Source: Spongiibacter taiwanensis
Lineage (GTDB): Bacteria > Pseudomonadota > Gammaproteobacteria > Pseudomonadales > Spongiibacteraceae
DNA length: 64,000 nucleotides
NCBI RefSeq assembly: GCF_023702635.1
Contig: NZ_CP098455.1
Location: 3,224,001 to 3,288,000 of the forward strand
Reading direction: 5' to 3'
Below the pieces are notes generated by a model that searched no databases, had not been told where the DNA came from, and saw only the letters and a list, made by a program, of their open reading frames with translations. Made by a program: the position numbers and the translations under genes. Below, one piece after another: positions 43,401-52,145 of this stretch. How positions within the stretch are numbered: position 1 is the first letter of the stretch; each line of letters begins with the position of its first letter.

Positions 43401-43786
43401 TCGTTTTAGCGAAGGCATATCTGCGCGATGGTTAACGTGTTTGGCGGGCAGACAGTGACGTAATCAATATCGCGCTCTCATCAAAGCAACGGGCGCGATA
43501 CTTTGAGAAATACGGCGGGGATGAAGCGCAAGTCGACTCCCTGAAACAGGTCGATATGCCAGATTGAATTGCGCTTGTTCACAGAAATAGGCGACTAATC
43601 GTAAATGTTAGTAAATTTACGAATACAATTCCCACCCTCCGAAATTGATAGTGAAGTCATCGTATAACAAGTCGGTGGTGTCATTACCGAGCGCGCGTGT
43701 TGTAAGCCAGTTCTGTTGGCTGTCGCTGCCGTTGATGGCGCGCTCTCTGATAAATAAATTCACTTTCGCCCAAAAGATCTGCGCCT
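43401..43786. promoter_or_regulatory. Intergenic region with an inverted repeat (43600-43621)
   Basis: About 385 bases without a gene. CGTAAAT and ATTTACG (43600-43606 and 43615-43621) are perfect inverted repeats around GTTAGTAA, in an AT-rich patch that could be the promoter/operator of the BLUF-like gene. Confidence 0.4.
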
Positions 43787-44629
43787 ATGAAAAGAATTGC
43801 TTGCCTGAGCACGCTATCGGAGCCGTCCGAGCGGGGAAATACCTCGGCGCAACTGGTTGATATGTACAACTCCACCCGCATTTTCAATCGGGAGCACGAT
43901 ATCACCGGCGTTTGCCTGGTATGCCAACAGCATGTGCTGCAGATTATTGAAGGCGACAGTACTGCCCTGGCTAAGTTGATCCACCGATTTCGCCGCGACC
44001 CCCGCTGCCAGGATCTATCGGTTATTTTTGATCAGCAGGCAAGCTCGACCCAGTTTCAGGGTTGGACAATTCGCTTTATCGGTCAGGGCGGAAACAATCA
44101 CAACGCTTTTATGCAAAAGCTGGAGCACCTGCTTGGCGGCCGGGTGGATCTTGCATTTGCCCGGGACAGCGAGCGATTCAAGCTGTTTTTTCAAGGCGGT
44201 GTCGGCAGTGGCCTGGCGCAGCCCGCTGACTCGACAGAAGGGGTAACTGAGAATCCAGCTGCTCCGGCGAATGGTGTGCCAGCTGAGGGGCAAGGCGCGC
44301 GCAATGCCTATCAAAAGTCGGTGATTTCACTGGTGCGTTGGCCGAAGCCGAGCCAACTCAAACTGACCCACGACATGATCAAACTTTGCTCCCGGTTAGT
44401 CCGCAAGCCAGTCCTGTATGAGCGTTTGTGTGCCACGGGCATTTGTCAGTCTGAACCTGTGCTTCTGCAGTATCTTGCCAGCCTCGAGCATCTCGGGTTG
44501 TTGCGTACTCATATCGAATCCGAGACTAATCCTATTCGTCAGGATGAGCGGGATGTATTACAAGGTGAGGACAGCGCGGACCGTTTCAGCACGGTACTGC
44601 GACGGTTTCTGTTAGCTAGCAAAGCCTGA
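43787..44629 (+). CDS. BLUF-like protein lacking the photoactive tyrosine
   Basis: A 280-residue protein. Residues 1-95 align with BLUF blue-light sensors: NREHDITG holds the flavin-contact Asn, VLQIIEG the key Gln, and RDPRCQDLSVI with FQGWTIRF fit the rest. However, the tyrosine needed for photoactivation (IYxS) is replaced by Cys6 (ACLS), so normal BLUF photochemistry is not expected. The C-terminal region (about 175-275) is helical and of unknown type; a low-complexity linker (PAAPANGVPAEGQGA) joins them. A terminator follows. Confidence 0.7.
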   Translation: MKRIACLSTLSEPSERGNTSAQLVDMYNSTRIFNREHDITGVCLVCQQHVLQIIEGDSTALAKLIHRFRRDPRCQDLSVIFDQQASSTQFQGWTIRFIGQGGNNHNAFMQKLEHLLGGRVDLAFARDSERFKLFFQGGVGSGLAQPADSTEGVTENPAAPANGVPAEGQGARNAYQKSVISLVRWPKPSQLKLTHDMIKLCSRLVRKPVLYERLCATGICQSEPVLLQYLASLEHLGLLRTHIESETNPIRQDERDVLQGEDSADRFSTVLRRFLLASKA

Positions 44630-44686
44630 GGTATCACCGGCTTGTGCAGGACGCGCAATAATTTTACCTCCCACTTGGGGTTTTTC

Positions 44687-44708
44687 GGGCGCTTCGGCGC
44701 CCTTTTTT
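44687..44708 (+). terminator. Intrinsic terminator after the BLUF-like gene
   Basis: GGGCGC-TTCG-GCGCCC followed by six T, a UUCG-capped perfect hairpin. Confidence 0.9.
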
Positions 44709-44867
44709 ATTGGCGCGCTGTTGTTTGTGCTTGATCCTGCCGGGCGTTGAGTTGTGCACCTTGGTGCCGAGCGCCAATGCGGCATTGGGCGGTGTAAAAT
44801 TTTGCTTGGGCCATTCGCCTTTCGATACACTTTGCCCGACTCCGAGCAACCGATTAGCAGACTGGCC

Positions 44868-45263
44868 ATGACAAAGAAATCCTCTCCCTCCCACCGCGTG
44901 GCGGCCCTTATTCTGGCTGACAACCGCGCCCTGATTTGTCAGCTTGCCGGCCGTAAAGGGCCGGGAAAATGGGAGTTTCCCAGTGGCCATGTTGAAGGTG
45001 ATGAACCGTTGATCGATGCGGTGGCAAGAGTGGTGAGAAGCCGTCTGGGAATGGCGGTGAAGCAGGTTGGTGACGTGGTTTTTGCCGCCGATGAAGCCTT
45101 TGTGCCGATGAAGGAGACCTTCTTTCTGGTGGAGGCAGAGGGCAATCCCGCGCTGACGGACTATCATGATGCCGCTTGGGTGGCGCTGGACGAGCTTGGC
45201 CAGCGGGATATGTGGCTGCTGGATTCAACGGCCGCAGATATTCTGCGTCGGGGCGGCCACTGA
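44868..45263 (+). CDS. Nudix-fold protein with degenerate Nudix box
   Basis: A 131-residue protein of MutT-like length and pattern (VAALILADNRALICQLAGRK, then GKWEFPSGHVEGDE). In the Nudix box G-x5-E-x7-R-E-U-x-E-E-x-G-U, the residues after R are V-V-R-S-R-L-G-M. Thus all three metal-binding glutamates after the arginine are replaced. It is probably not a pyrophosphohydrolase and may bind a nucleotide or act as a regulator. The ATG at 44868 begins the fold directly. Confidence 0.75.
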   Translation: MTKKSSPSHRVAALILADNRALICQLAGRKGPGKWEFPSGHVEGDEPLIDAVARVVRSRLGMAVKQVGDVVFAADEAFVPMKETFFLVEAEGNPALTDYHDAAWVALDELGQRDMWLLDSTAADILRRGGH

Positions 45264-45470
45264 ACACGCCTATAGCGTTCGGCCTTAGGCCGCGCCAGCT
45301 AGAGCGATCTGCCCCTTCTTGCCCATAGTGTTATAACAAAATGTCAAATAGTAATGCCTTGATCATCATGGTGGCGAGGTGTTGGCTCGGCGACACTTTA
45401 CCGTTTGTCATCGCGGCGCAACGCACGAGCCGCCGATCACTTTTTGGGTCAGCAATGAGGTCAGCAAACT

Positions 45471-46241
45471 ATGGATATCAACAATAAAGTCGCGGTCGTT
45501 ACCGGCGGCGCATCTGGAATGGGGTTGGCCATTCTCCGTCGCTTGGTGGGCATGGGTGCCCAGGGCGCCATTTTTGATGTTAATGCCGAGGTGGGTGAGC
45601 GCGTCGCCGCCGAACTCGGTGACGGGGTGATCTTTGTAAAGGTGGATGTCACCAGCGAAGAGTCTGTCAGTGCCGGTGTGGCCAATGTGATGGCGCGTTT
45701 CGGCGCTATTCATTTCTGCATTAACTGCGCCGGTATAGCCACCGGTAGCAAGACCGTTGGCAAGGACGGTCCCTTTCCCTTGGCCCTGTGGAACAAAACC
45801 CTGGCTGTTAACCTGACCGGCACCTTCAATGTGTTGCGGCTGTGCGCTGAGCAGATGATTAAAAATGAACCGGTAACTGCCGATGGCTGTCGTGGCTGCA
45901 TTGTGAATACTGCCTCGGTAGCGGCCTTTGAAGGCCAGGTAGGGCAAGCGGCTTACAGCGCCAGCAAGGGCGGTATCGTGGGTATGACCTTGCCGGTGGC
46001 TCGGGACCTGGCGACCTTCGGTATTCGGGTAAATACCATTGCGCCGGGCTTGATTGACACGCCGATGTTTGAATCGTTGCCCGCGCCAGTCTATGAATCC
46101 TTGAGCCGCACGCCCCTGTTTCCCCAGCGTCTCGGCAAGGCCGAAGACATTGCACACATTGTTACCTCCATCCTGGAGAACGATTACATCAACGGTGAGT
46201 GTATTCGTATGGATGCGGGTTTGCGGATGCAACCGAAGTAA
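45471..46241 (+). CDS. SDR oxidoreductase, 3-hydroxyacyl-CoA dehydrogenase (HSD10) type
   Basis: A 256-residue short-chain dehydrogenase. The cofactor motif TGGASGMG, the NCAG motif and the YSASK catalytic pair are present, and D39-like Asp in IFDVNAE suggests NAD preference. The insertion KDGPFPLALWNKTLAVN and C-terminus ENDYINGECIRMDAGLRMQP resemble HSD17B10-like 2-methyl-3-hydroxyacyl-CoA dehydrogenases. It may serve beta-oxidation of branched acyl or steroid side chains. A terminator follows. Confidence 0.88.
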   Translation: MDINNKVAVVTGGASGMGLAILRRLVGMGAQGAIFDVNAEVGERVAAELGDGVIFVKVDVTSEESVSAGVANVMARFGAIHFCINCAGIATGSKTVGKDGPFPLALWNKTLAVNLTGTFNVLRLCAEQMIKNEPVTADGCRGCIVNTASVAAFEGQVGQAAYSASKGGIVGMTLPVARDLATFGIRVNTIAPGLIDTPMFESLPAPVYESLSRTPLFPQRLGKAEDIAHIVTSILENDYINGECIRMDAGLRMQPK

Positions 46242-46263
46242 CCGGTGGCAGCCTCTCCTGAAC

Positions 46264-46290
46264 GCCAGTAGCGCGTGCTACTGGCTTTTT
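46264..46290 (+). terminator. Intrinsic terminator after the SDR gene
   Basis: Perfect stem GCCAGTAGC-GCGT-GCTACTGGC followed by TTTTT. Confidence 0.9.
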
Positions 46291-46475
46291 AGCTGTGGGG
46301 GCGAGCGAAACAGCGCTTTATCAACCTGAAAGTTGGTTTCGTCGCTGTCATAGGGTGAGGCGGGTTTTGCAAAGAAGTAGCCCTGTCCCTGATCGCAGCC
46401 CAGGTCTTGCAACAGGTGCAGTTGTTCCCTGGCGTGCTCATACTCTGGGAGATCGTAGCGCGGCCAGGGTACCAA
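46278..46475 (-). pseudogene. C-terminal relic of an EAL-domain protein
   Basis: This frame encodes about 65 residues including LLQDLGCDQGQGYFFAKPAS, the characteristic last motif of EAL cyclic-di-GMP phosphodiesterases (LGC-x-x-x-QGY-x-F-x-KP). The rest of an EAL domain, and any GGDEF or PAS part, is absent upstream, where the YkgJ gene begins. It is a truncated remnant, not a functional enzyme. Confidence 0.65.
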
Positions 46476-46519
46476 AAAGGCGGTTTAAGCCGTGAGTTGC
46501 TCGTCCTGTGCTGAAAAGG

Positions 46520-46963
46520 CTATGCCACCCGTGGCCATTGGGGCGGCTCGGGTTGGTTATCGCCGGGCTCAGAAATCCAATCAGCCGATGTTAGCGGCGG
46601 CAATCCATAGGCAGATCGCGCTGAATCACACCGTGGATTGTGCGTGCCATCTTCGAAGCTGGCGGCAAATTCTCTGCAGGTACTTGAGCGTTGCGGATGG
46701 ATACGGCATAGCACCTGCTGACCAATCACGCCATCCAGGGCGGTGCAGCGCGGCTTAGCCTGATTGGTACCCACCATCACCCGCAGGTGAGGCGTGAGCT
46801 GCTGGGTCATCTCCACGGGCACACCGCCAGGGCTGGCATCATCAGCCTCTGACCAATAAAAAGACGCCCGGAAATAAGCGCAACAGGCCCCGCATTTCAG
46901 GCAGGGGTGGGTGGGCTGATCATGAACAGGTAAAAGGGAAACAGGTGTCAGGGTCGTGACCAC
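46520..46963 (-). CDS. YkgJ-family cysteine cluster protein
   Basis: A 147-residue protein. HPCLKCGACCAYFRASFYWSE near the N-terminus and the later VLCRIHPQRSSTCREF form the CxxCxxCC...C...C pattern of the YkgJ group, likely a zinc or Fe-S site. No ATG is available; the GTG at 46963 has GAGGTGG six bases upstream and is preferred, a TTG at 46990 being the alternative. Its role is unknown. Confidence 0.8.
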   Translation of the reverse strand: MVTTLTPVSLLPVHDQPTHPCLKCGACCAYFRASFYWSEADDASPGGVPVEMTQQLTPHLRVMVGTNQAKPRCTALDGVIGQQVLCRIHPQRSSTCREFAASFEDGTHNPRCDSARSAYGLPPLTSADWISEPGDNQPEPPQWPRVA

Positions 46964-47290
46964 GAAAGGCCACCTCGAGTGAACCGGCAATTCGGCGGCG
47001 CTATTCTAATTTCAGTATTGGCAAAAGCAAGTCGGCAAAATGCCGATCGGATTGCCTCTCTTCATGCACGTCAATTTAAAAAATAGATTCCTGCTCTCTT
47101 GGCGCATCAGTCCGCAGGGTCTCTTCTCTTAATGCAGCAAATGGTTGTGGCGGTTGCTTCAACCGAGAAACATAATTATGATATGTTATATCATTCCATA
47201 GGGGGTTGGGCGTTGCTTTGCTTGACGGAAAAATCGGTTGGCCTCAGTACAAGGATTATCGACCAGGCGGACAGAACGGTGTGCAGCGCG
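46964..47290. other. Intergenic/leader region of the zinc operon
   Basis: About 325 bases between divergent genes. It holds the Zur-like box at 47178-47194. A long in-frame extension of the DUF1826 gene runs through it, but the operator would then lie within the coding region, so the extension is doubted. Confidence 0.5.
47178..47194. promoter_or_regulatory. Zur-like box 1
   Basis: ATGATAT-GTT-ATATCAT is a perfect 7-3-7 palindrome with the GTTATA core of gammaproteobacterial Zur sites. It lies upstream of a DUF1826/receptor/DUF2796/zur operon, and a close variant is found at 53923-53939. Confidence 0.7.
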
Positions 47291-47983
47291 ATGCTTAAGC
47301 GCAGTGAAACAAAGTCGGCTGACGGTGTGCCGATTCCCTTGTGTGAGAGAGTGCCTGCGAGCCGTCATGCTGTGTTTAGTCACGCCGCTGAGGGGCTGGC
47401 AGACATTTACGATGTCCAGGTTAATTTAGCGGTCTGGCGGCGGTCGCTGTCTGCGTCGGTCAAGAAAAACGGCGAGGCGCTGCTGACGGATCCGCGCTTT
47501 ACGGGGGAGAGGGTGGCCCTGCCCACCAGCAAACTCGGTGAGTTGGGTGAGGCATTGCCATCGCTGGCGCGTTTTCCTCATCTTAAAAATGACATCCAGT
47601 TATTAGCAGAGATGTTCACCACGCTTTTTGAACTTAAGGCCATTGGGCTGCGCCTGACGCCGCTTACCAGCAGTATGTGTCCCCGATTTCATGTCGACAG
47701 GGTGCCCTGCCGTTTGATCGCCACCTATGCGGGGGGCGGCAGCGAGTGGCTTCCTCATCACTGCATTGACCGCAGCAAGCTTGGCGCGGGAAGCCAGGGC
47801 CTTAGTGATGAGGACAGTGGCCTGTTCCCAGAGATTGCCAGTATTCAATCCTTGGCAGCGGGGGACGTCGCCCTGCTCAAAGGGGAAATGTGGGAAGGCA
47901 ACGAAGGGGCGGGGCTGGTCCACCGGTCTCCCGCTGTTGCGCCCGGTGACAAACGGCTGCTACTTACCCTTGATTTTAACTAA
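47291..47983 (+). CDS. DUF1826 protein of the zinc operon
   Basis: A 230-residue protein from the ATG at 47291; other starts upstream are possible and no strong ribosome site settles it. Key stretches are YDVQVNLAVWRRSL, FHVDRVPCRLIATYAGGGSEW and GDVALLKGEMW, with a pattern of His, Asp and Cys that could bind metal. DUF1826 is regularly found in Zur-controlled gene sets. It may be a cytoplasmic metal-dependent enzyme that replaces a zinc-dependent function; that is inference. Confidence 0.75.
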   Translation: MLKRSETKSADGVPIPLCERVPASRHAVFSHAAEGLADIYDVQVNLAVWRRSLSASVKKNGEALLTDPRFTGERVALPTSKLGELGEALPSLARFPHLKNDIQLLAEMFTTLFELKAIGLRLTPLTSSMCPRFHVDRVPCRLIATYAGGGSEWLPHHCIDRSKLGAGSQGLSDEDSGLFPEIASIQSLAAGDVALLKGEMWEGNEGAGLVHRSPAVAPGDKRLLLTLDFN

Positions 47984-48010
47984 CACCGCTTACGCAAGCA
48001 GGAGTACAGA

Positions 48011-50404
48011 ATGAAACACACACCGGGCGCACTTGCCCTTATCACCTTAGCCACGCTGGCCGGTCTGGCGGCATCCGGTATGGCGCATGCCTTGTCGGGT
48101 ACCGTCACCGATGCCAAGGGGCAGCCGATCAGCAATGTCGAAATTGAAGTGGTGGGCAGCGCCCTGCAAACCCGCACCAATGCTGCCGGGCAATTCAGCC
48201 TGGATACCGGCGATGCGGTGGTAGAGGAGCTACACATCAATGCCTCGGGCTATAGCCATAAAACCCTACATCTGGAGAGCGGCAAGCTTGATGGTCTGCA
48301 GGTCGCTTTGAAGCGTTCGGTGATCGAGCAGGTTGACGTTACGGCCTTGCCCATTCATGCCTCTATTATGGAATCTGCCCAGCCCGTGACGGTTGTTTCA
48401 GGGGATGATCTGCGCCGCAAGCAGGCGGCCACCCTGGGCGAAACCCTCAAGAACGAAGTGGGTGTGCATTCCAGTTATTTTGGGCCCGTGTCCAGCAGCC
48501 CGATTATTCGCGGCTTGAACGGTCCCCGGGTGTTGATCACCCAAAACGGCCTGGATGTAAGTGATGCTTCCCGGGTCGGGCCGGACCACGTAGTGGCCAC
48601 CGAGGCGAGCACCGCTGAGCAGATCGAGATTCTGCGCGGCCCGGCCACCCTGTTCTACGGCTCTGGTGCCATTGGTGGGGTGGTGAATGTGGTGGACGAC
48701 CGGGTGCCATCCTCCAGTGAAGCAAAGGGCGCCTTCTCGCTGGGACACAACACCGTGGCGGACGAAGACGAGGCCTCCATGGCCTACACCGGTGGTAATG
48801 ATCACGTTGCTATTCACGTTGATGGTTTTTGGCGCGATGGTGGCGACTACGACATCCCCGGTATTGCCGTGCTGGAAACCGAAGAAGAACACGAGGAAGA
48901 AGGGCATGAAGAACATCGCAGTGGCGTGTTGGAAAGCAGTGCCTCGGAAAGTAAAGGCTTCAACATCGGCGGTAGCCTGTTGCTAGACAATGGCTATGTG
49001 GGGCTGTCCTACGGTCGCCTGGAGCGGGTTAATGGCATTCCCGGTCACGGCCATGCTGGAGAAGATGAGGGTGAGCATGAGGGCGAAGCGCACGAAGAGG
49101 TCGGTGTGGTTTCTGACTTTGAGCAGAATCGTCTCCAGCTAATTAGTGAGTTGGCGTTGGACACCGCCTGGCTCAGCGGCGTGAACACCCGCATCGGCTA
49201 CACCGATTACCAACACGCTGAAATCGAAGCAGGCGCAGTTGGGACTGTGTTCGGTAATGAGACTCTGCAGGCCCGGGTTGACCTGATTCTGCAGGAATTT
49301 GCCGGTTGGCGGGGTGCCTTGTCGCTCGAAGCGAAAACGTCAGAATTTGAGGCCACCGGTGAGGAGGCCTTCACGCCGCCGAACAAAACTGATAGTTACG
49401 CCATTGCCGTGATGCAGGAAAAACATGTGGGCGATTTCCTGTGGCAGCTTGGTGCGCGGGTTGAAAAAGTCAGCCTGGAGGCGGACCCCATCGCCTTTGG
49501 CCACGATGAAGATGACTTGCTGTACTTTGATGATCTGGACTTTGATCCTTACAGCCTGTCGGCCGGCGTGGTGTGGGATTTTGCCGAGGACTACAACCTC
49601 GGTGTGTCGCTGACCCATGCCCAGCGCGCACCCAGTGCCTCAGAGCTGTTTTCCTATGGTGCCCATATCGGTACCAACAGCTTTGAAGTGGGTGCCCTGT
49701 TCTGGCTGCACGATGGCGAGCATCCCCATTTTCACGATGGCAATGATGTTGAAGAGGAAGTCTCCAACAATATCGACATCAGTTTGCGCAAACACGCTGG
49801 CAATGTCGGCTGGGTGGTGAATCTGTTCTACAACAAGGTGGACAACTTCTACTACGAGCGTAATACCGGCTACACCAACGAGGACATTGAAGGTCACGAG
49901 CACGAAGAGGAAGAAGGCCACGACCACGAGGAGCATGAGCACGAACATGGCGTGCTACCGGTGTACGTTTTTGAACAGGCCGATGCCACCCTTTACGGCA
50001 TCGAGGCGCAAATGGCCTGGCAGTTTGCTGACCCTTTCACCCTGACCCTCTGGGGCGACAGCATTCGCGGCAAACTGGATGATGGCGGCAACCTGCCTCG
50101 CATTCCGCCGGCGCGGATAGGTGGTGAGCTGCGATTTGAACAAATGGGCTGGCAGGCTGAGATTGGTGTGGTGCATTACTTTGATCAAAACAGCAACGCC
50201 GATCTGGAAACCGAAACGGAGGGTTACACCCTGGTGGATGCAGAATTGGCCTACACCTTCAGCGTGAATGCTAGTGACCTCACCGTTTATCTCAAAGGCA
50301 GCAACCTGACGGATGAAGAGGCGCGGGTGCATTCCTCCTTCCTGAAGAATCAAGCGCCGCTGCCAGGTCGCGGCATCAGCGTAGGTTTGCGCGGCACCTT
50401 CTAA
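48011..50404 (+). CDS. ZnuD-like TonB-dependent zinc receptor with His-rich loops
   Basis: A 797-residue outer-membrane receptor. After the signal peptide (ends near GMAHA) comes a carboxypeptidase-regulatory-like Ig domain of about 85 residues, then plug (RGLNGPRVLITQNGLDVSDA; IEILRGPATLFYGSGAIGG) and barrel. Three extracellular loops are rich in His and Glu (EEEHEEEGHEEH; HGHAGEDEGEHEGEAHEE; GHEHEEEEGHDHEEHEHEHG), fit to capture zinc, as in neisserial ZnuD. The ATG has GCAGGAG upstream. It lies 27 bases after the DUF1826 gene. Confidence 0.92.
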   Translation: MKHTPGALALITLATLAGLAASGMAHALSGTVTDAKGQPISNVEIEVVGSALQTRTNAAGQFSLDTGDAVVEELHINASGYSHKTLHLESGKLDGLQVALKRSVIEQVDVTALPIHASIMESAQPVTVVSGDDLRRKQAATLGETLKNEVGVHSSYFGPVSSSPIIRGLNGPRVLITQNGLDVSDASRVGPDHVVATEASTAEQIEILRGPATLFYGSGAIGGVVNVVDDRVPSSSEAKGAFSLGHNTVADEDEASMAYTGGNDHVAIHVDGFWRDGGDYDIPGIAVLETEEEHEEEGHEEHRSGVLESSASESKGFNIGGSLLLDNGYVGLSYGRLERVNGIPGHGHAGEDEGEHEGEAHEEVGVVSDFEQNRLQLISELALDTAWLSGVNTRIGYTDYQHAEIEAGAVGTVFGNETLQARVDLILQEFAGWRGALSLEAKTSEFEATGEEAFTPPNKTDSYAIAVMQEKHVGDFLWQLGARVEKVSLEADPIAFGHDEDDLLYFDDLDFDPYSLSAGVVWDFAEDYNLGVSLTHAQRAPSASELFSYGAHIGTNSFEVGALFWLHDGEHPHFHDGNDVEEEVSNNIDISLRKHAGNVGWVVNLFYNKVDNFYYERNTGYTNEDIEGHEHEEEEGHDHEEHEHEHGVLPVYVFEQADATLYGIEAQMAWQFADPFTLTLWGDSIRGKLDDGGNLPRIPPARIGGELRFEQMGWQAEIGVVHYFDQNSNADLETETEGYTLVDAELAYTFSVNASDLTVYLKGSNLTDEEARVHSSFLKNQAPLPGRGISVGLRGTF

Positions 50405-50466
50405 AGCAAGTAGTGGCTGAATAAGTGCATGCTAGGCGTTTCAATGCAAATATTCGGGAGAGAGGC

Positions 50467-51075
50467 ATGATGATTCTGCGACGCGATGGTTGGCCGATAT
50501 TGCTGCTGTTTCTGGGATCATTACTGGGCATGGTCTCTGGGCTGGCTCAAGCCGACGCCGGCGAGGGGCATCACCAGGGGCATTCCCATGAAGCCCATGT
50601 GCACGGTGTCGCGGAGCTGCTGATTGCGCTGGAAGGGGAGCAGCTCAATATTGAGTTGCATTCCCCGGCCATGAATTTATTGGGCTTTGAGCAGCGTGCC
50701 CAAAACCCGGAGCAAAAGGCGGAGCTGGTTCGTGTGCGCGGCCTGTTGGCCGATGCTGAAAGGCTGTTTCAGCTTGAAAGCGGGCGCTGTCAGCTGCTTG
50801 AACATGCGGTTGATTTTGGTGGTGTTGGCGCGGATGCCTCTGAACATGACGAGCACGAGCACGATCCTGAGGTTGGCCACGCGCAGGCCAAGCACAGCGA
50901 TATTCAGGCTGGCTATCGATACCGTTGTGAGCAGCCCGATAAGCTCCTTTCATTTGTCACCGATATTCCGGCACTTTTCCCGGGGGTCGCGTCATTGCAA
51001 GTGCAGTGGATAGCAGGCAGTCGACAGGGCGCGGCAACACTGGATAATAACCACCGTCACGTTCGTTTCAGGTAG
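50467..51075 (+). CDS. DUF2796 (ZrgA-like) periplasmic zinc-binding protein
   Basis: A 202-residue exported protein. A signal peptide (to about GLAQA) is followed by the His-rich GEGHHQGHSHEAHVHGVAEL and a second cluster HDEHEHDPEVGHAQAKH. DUF2796 proteins such as Vibrio ZrgA bind zinc in the periplasm for an ABC importer. The start at 50467 follows GGGAGAGAGG. It lies between the receptor gene and zur, fitting a zinc-uptake operon. Confidence 0.88.
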   Translation: MMILRRDGWPILLLFLGSLLGMVSGLAQADAGEGHHQGHSHEAHVHGVAELLIALEGEQLNIELHSPAMNLLGFEQRAQNPEQKAELVRVRGLLADAERLFQLESGRCQLLEHAVDFGGVGADASEHDEHEHDPEVGHAQAKHSDIQAGYRYRCEQPDKLLSFVTDIPALFPGVASLQVQWIAGSRQGAATLDNNHRHVRFR

Positions 51076-51095
51076 TTATTAGGGATGAAACCGCA

Positions 51096-51557
51096 ATGAA
51101 TAAAATCAACCAGATTCTTGAGAACGCTGAAGCCAGCTGCGCCGCCACGGGCGCCCGGCTCACGGTAAAGCGCAAGCGCATCCTCACCGGGCTTCTGCAA
51201 TCCGAAAAGGCGCAATCGGCCTACGAACTGATTGATTATATGCAAAAGGAATTTGGCGAATCCCTGCCGCCCACTACGGTGTATCGGATTCTTGATTTTC
51301 TGGCCAGCGAAAACCTGGTGCACAAGCTGCACCTGGCCAATAAATATGTGGCCTGTTCCCACATCAGCTGCGATCACGCCCATGAGGTGCCGCAATTTTT
51401 GATTTGCGACGAGTGCGGCAATGTAAAGGAAATTGGCATCAAGAAAACCCTGATTAATACGCTTCGGCGCAACGTCGAAGACTCTGGTTATGTTCTCAAA
51501 AGCCCCCAACTGGAGCTGCACTGCCTCTGCCAGGACTGCGCTCACCAAGCCGCCTGA
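51096..51557 (+). CDS. zur: Zur: zinc-responsive Fur-family repressor
   Basis: A 153-residue Fur-family protein. The winged helix (YELIDYMQKEF, then PPTTVYRILDFLASENLVHK) is followed by the dimer domain with metal ligands in CSHISCDHAHEV and a structural Cys4 zinc site (ICDECG, CLCQDC). The replaced HHHDH-type iron region and the zinc-gene neighbours point to Zur rather than Fur. It lies 20 bases after the DUF2796 gene and may repress its own operon through the boxes at 47178 and 53923. Confidence 0.9.
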   Translation: MNKINQILENAEASCAATGARLTVKRKRILTGLLQSEKAQSAYELIDYMQKEFGESLPPTTVYRILDFLASENLVHKLHLANKYVACSHISCDHAHEVPQFLICDECGNVKEIGIKKTLINTLRRNVEDSGYVLKSPQLELHCLCQDCAHQAA

Positions 51558-51579
51558 GGGCGGCATTTCAGGAGATAAC

Positions 51580-51981
51580 GTGACACCCTCATCGACTCAG
51601 CTTGATAAAGCGGCTATTGGCCTTTCGCTCTTTTGCGCCGTGCACTGCCTGCTACTGCCGGTGGCCATTATCGTGTTACCTGCATTGGCCGCCACCAATA
51701 TGGATGATGCGCATTTCCATCAGTGGATGCTGTTGGCGGTACTGCCAACCAGCGCGCTGGCACTCACGCTTGGCTGTCGTCAACATCGTGAGCGAGGGGT
51801 TGCCGTATTGGGTGCGTTCGGCTTACTTTTGTTGGTAGCCGGTGCTTTTATCGGCCACGACCAGCTGGGCGAAATAGGTGAAACGGTCGCCACCTTAATG
51901 GGCGCTGCTTTTCTATCGCTCAGTCACTGGCGTAATCACCGTTTGTGCAACCAGCGGCGCTGCGACTGTCACCACCAGTAG
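51580..51981 (+). CDS. MerC-domain inner membrane protein
   Basis: A 133-residue protein with four hydrophobic helices and the Cys pair CAVHCLLLP in the first helix, typical of MerC-type metal transporters. The tail CNQRRCDCHHQ is Cys/His-rich. The start is GTG at 51580, five bases after AGGAG. Without mer genes nearby, a zinc role is more likely than mercury. Confidence 0.85.
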   Translation: MTPSSTQLDKAAIGLSLFCAVHCLLLPVAIIVLPALAATNMDDAHFHQWMLLAVLPTSALALTLGCRQHRERGVAVLGAFGLLLLVAGAFIGHDQLGEIGETVATLMGAAFLSLSHWRNHRLCNQRRCDCHHQ

Positions 51982-52145
51982 CACTCTACTTATCCTCCGA
52001 CATGCCGTTGAAGCGATTCGAATCGCGAAATATCAGATGCGCCTGAATTTCCATTCCGATGTTGTGATCGGTTGAGCAAGGCTGCGATGGACTGTGCTCC
52101 AATGTCGGGATATCACCCTCACCCTTTCAGGAGTTATAGAACAGC

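Noticed and set aside
45379-45470. Possible coding segment upstream of the SDR gene
   Set aside because: The frame overlaps the SDR start in another phase and has no family signal; the SDR fold begins cleanly at 45471.
47099-47290. 64-codon N-terminal extension of the DUF1826 gene
   Set aside because: It would place the Zur-like palindrome inside the coding region, and the family core begins well after 47291. The shorter start is preferred, though not proven.
52013-52026. GCGATTCGAATCGC perfect 14-bp palindrome, resembling a tRNA T-loop
   Set aside because: No acceptor or anticodon stem could be built around it. It may be a regulator site, but there is no second copy in the window to support this.
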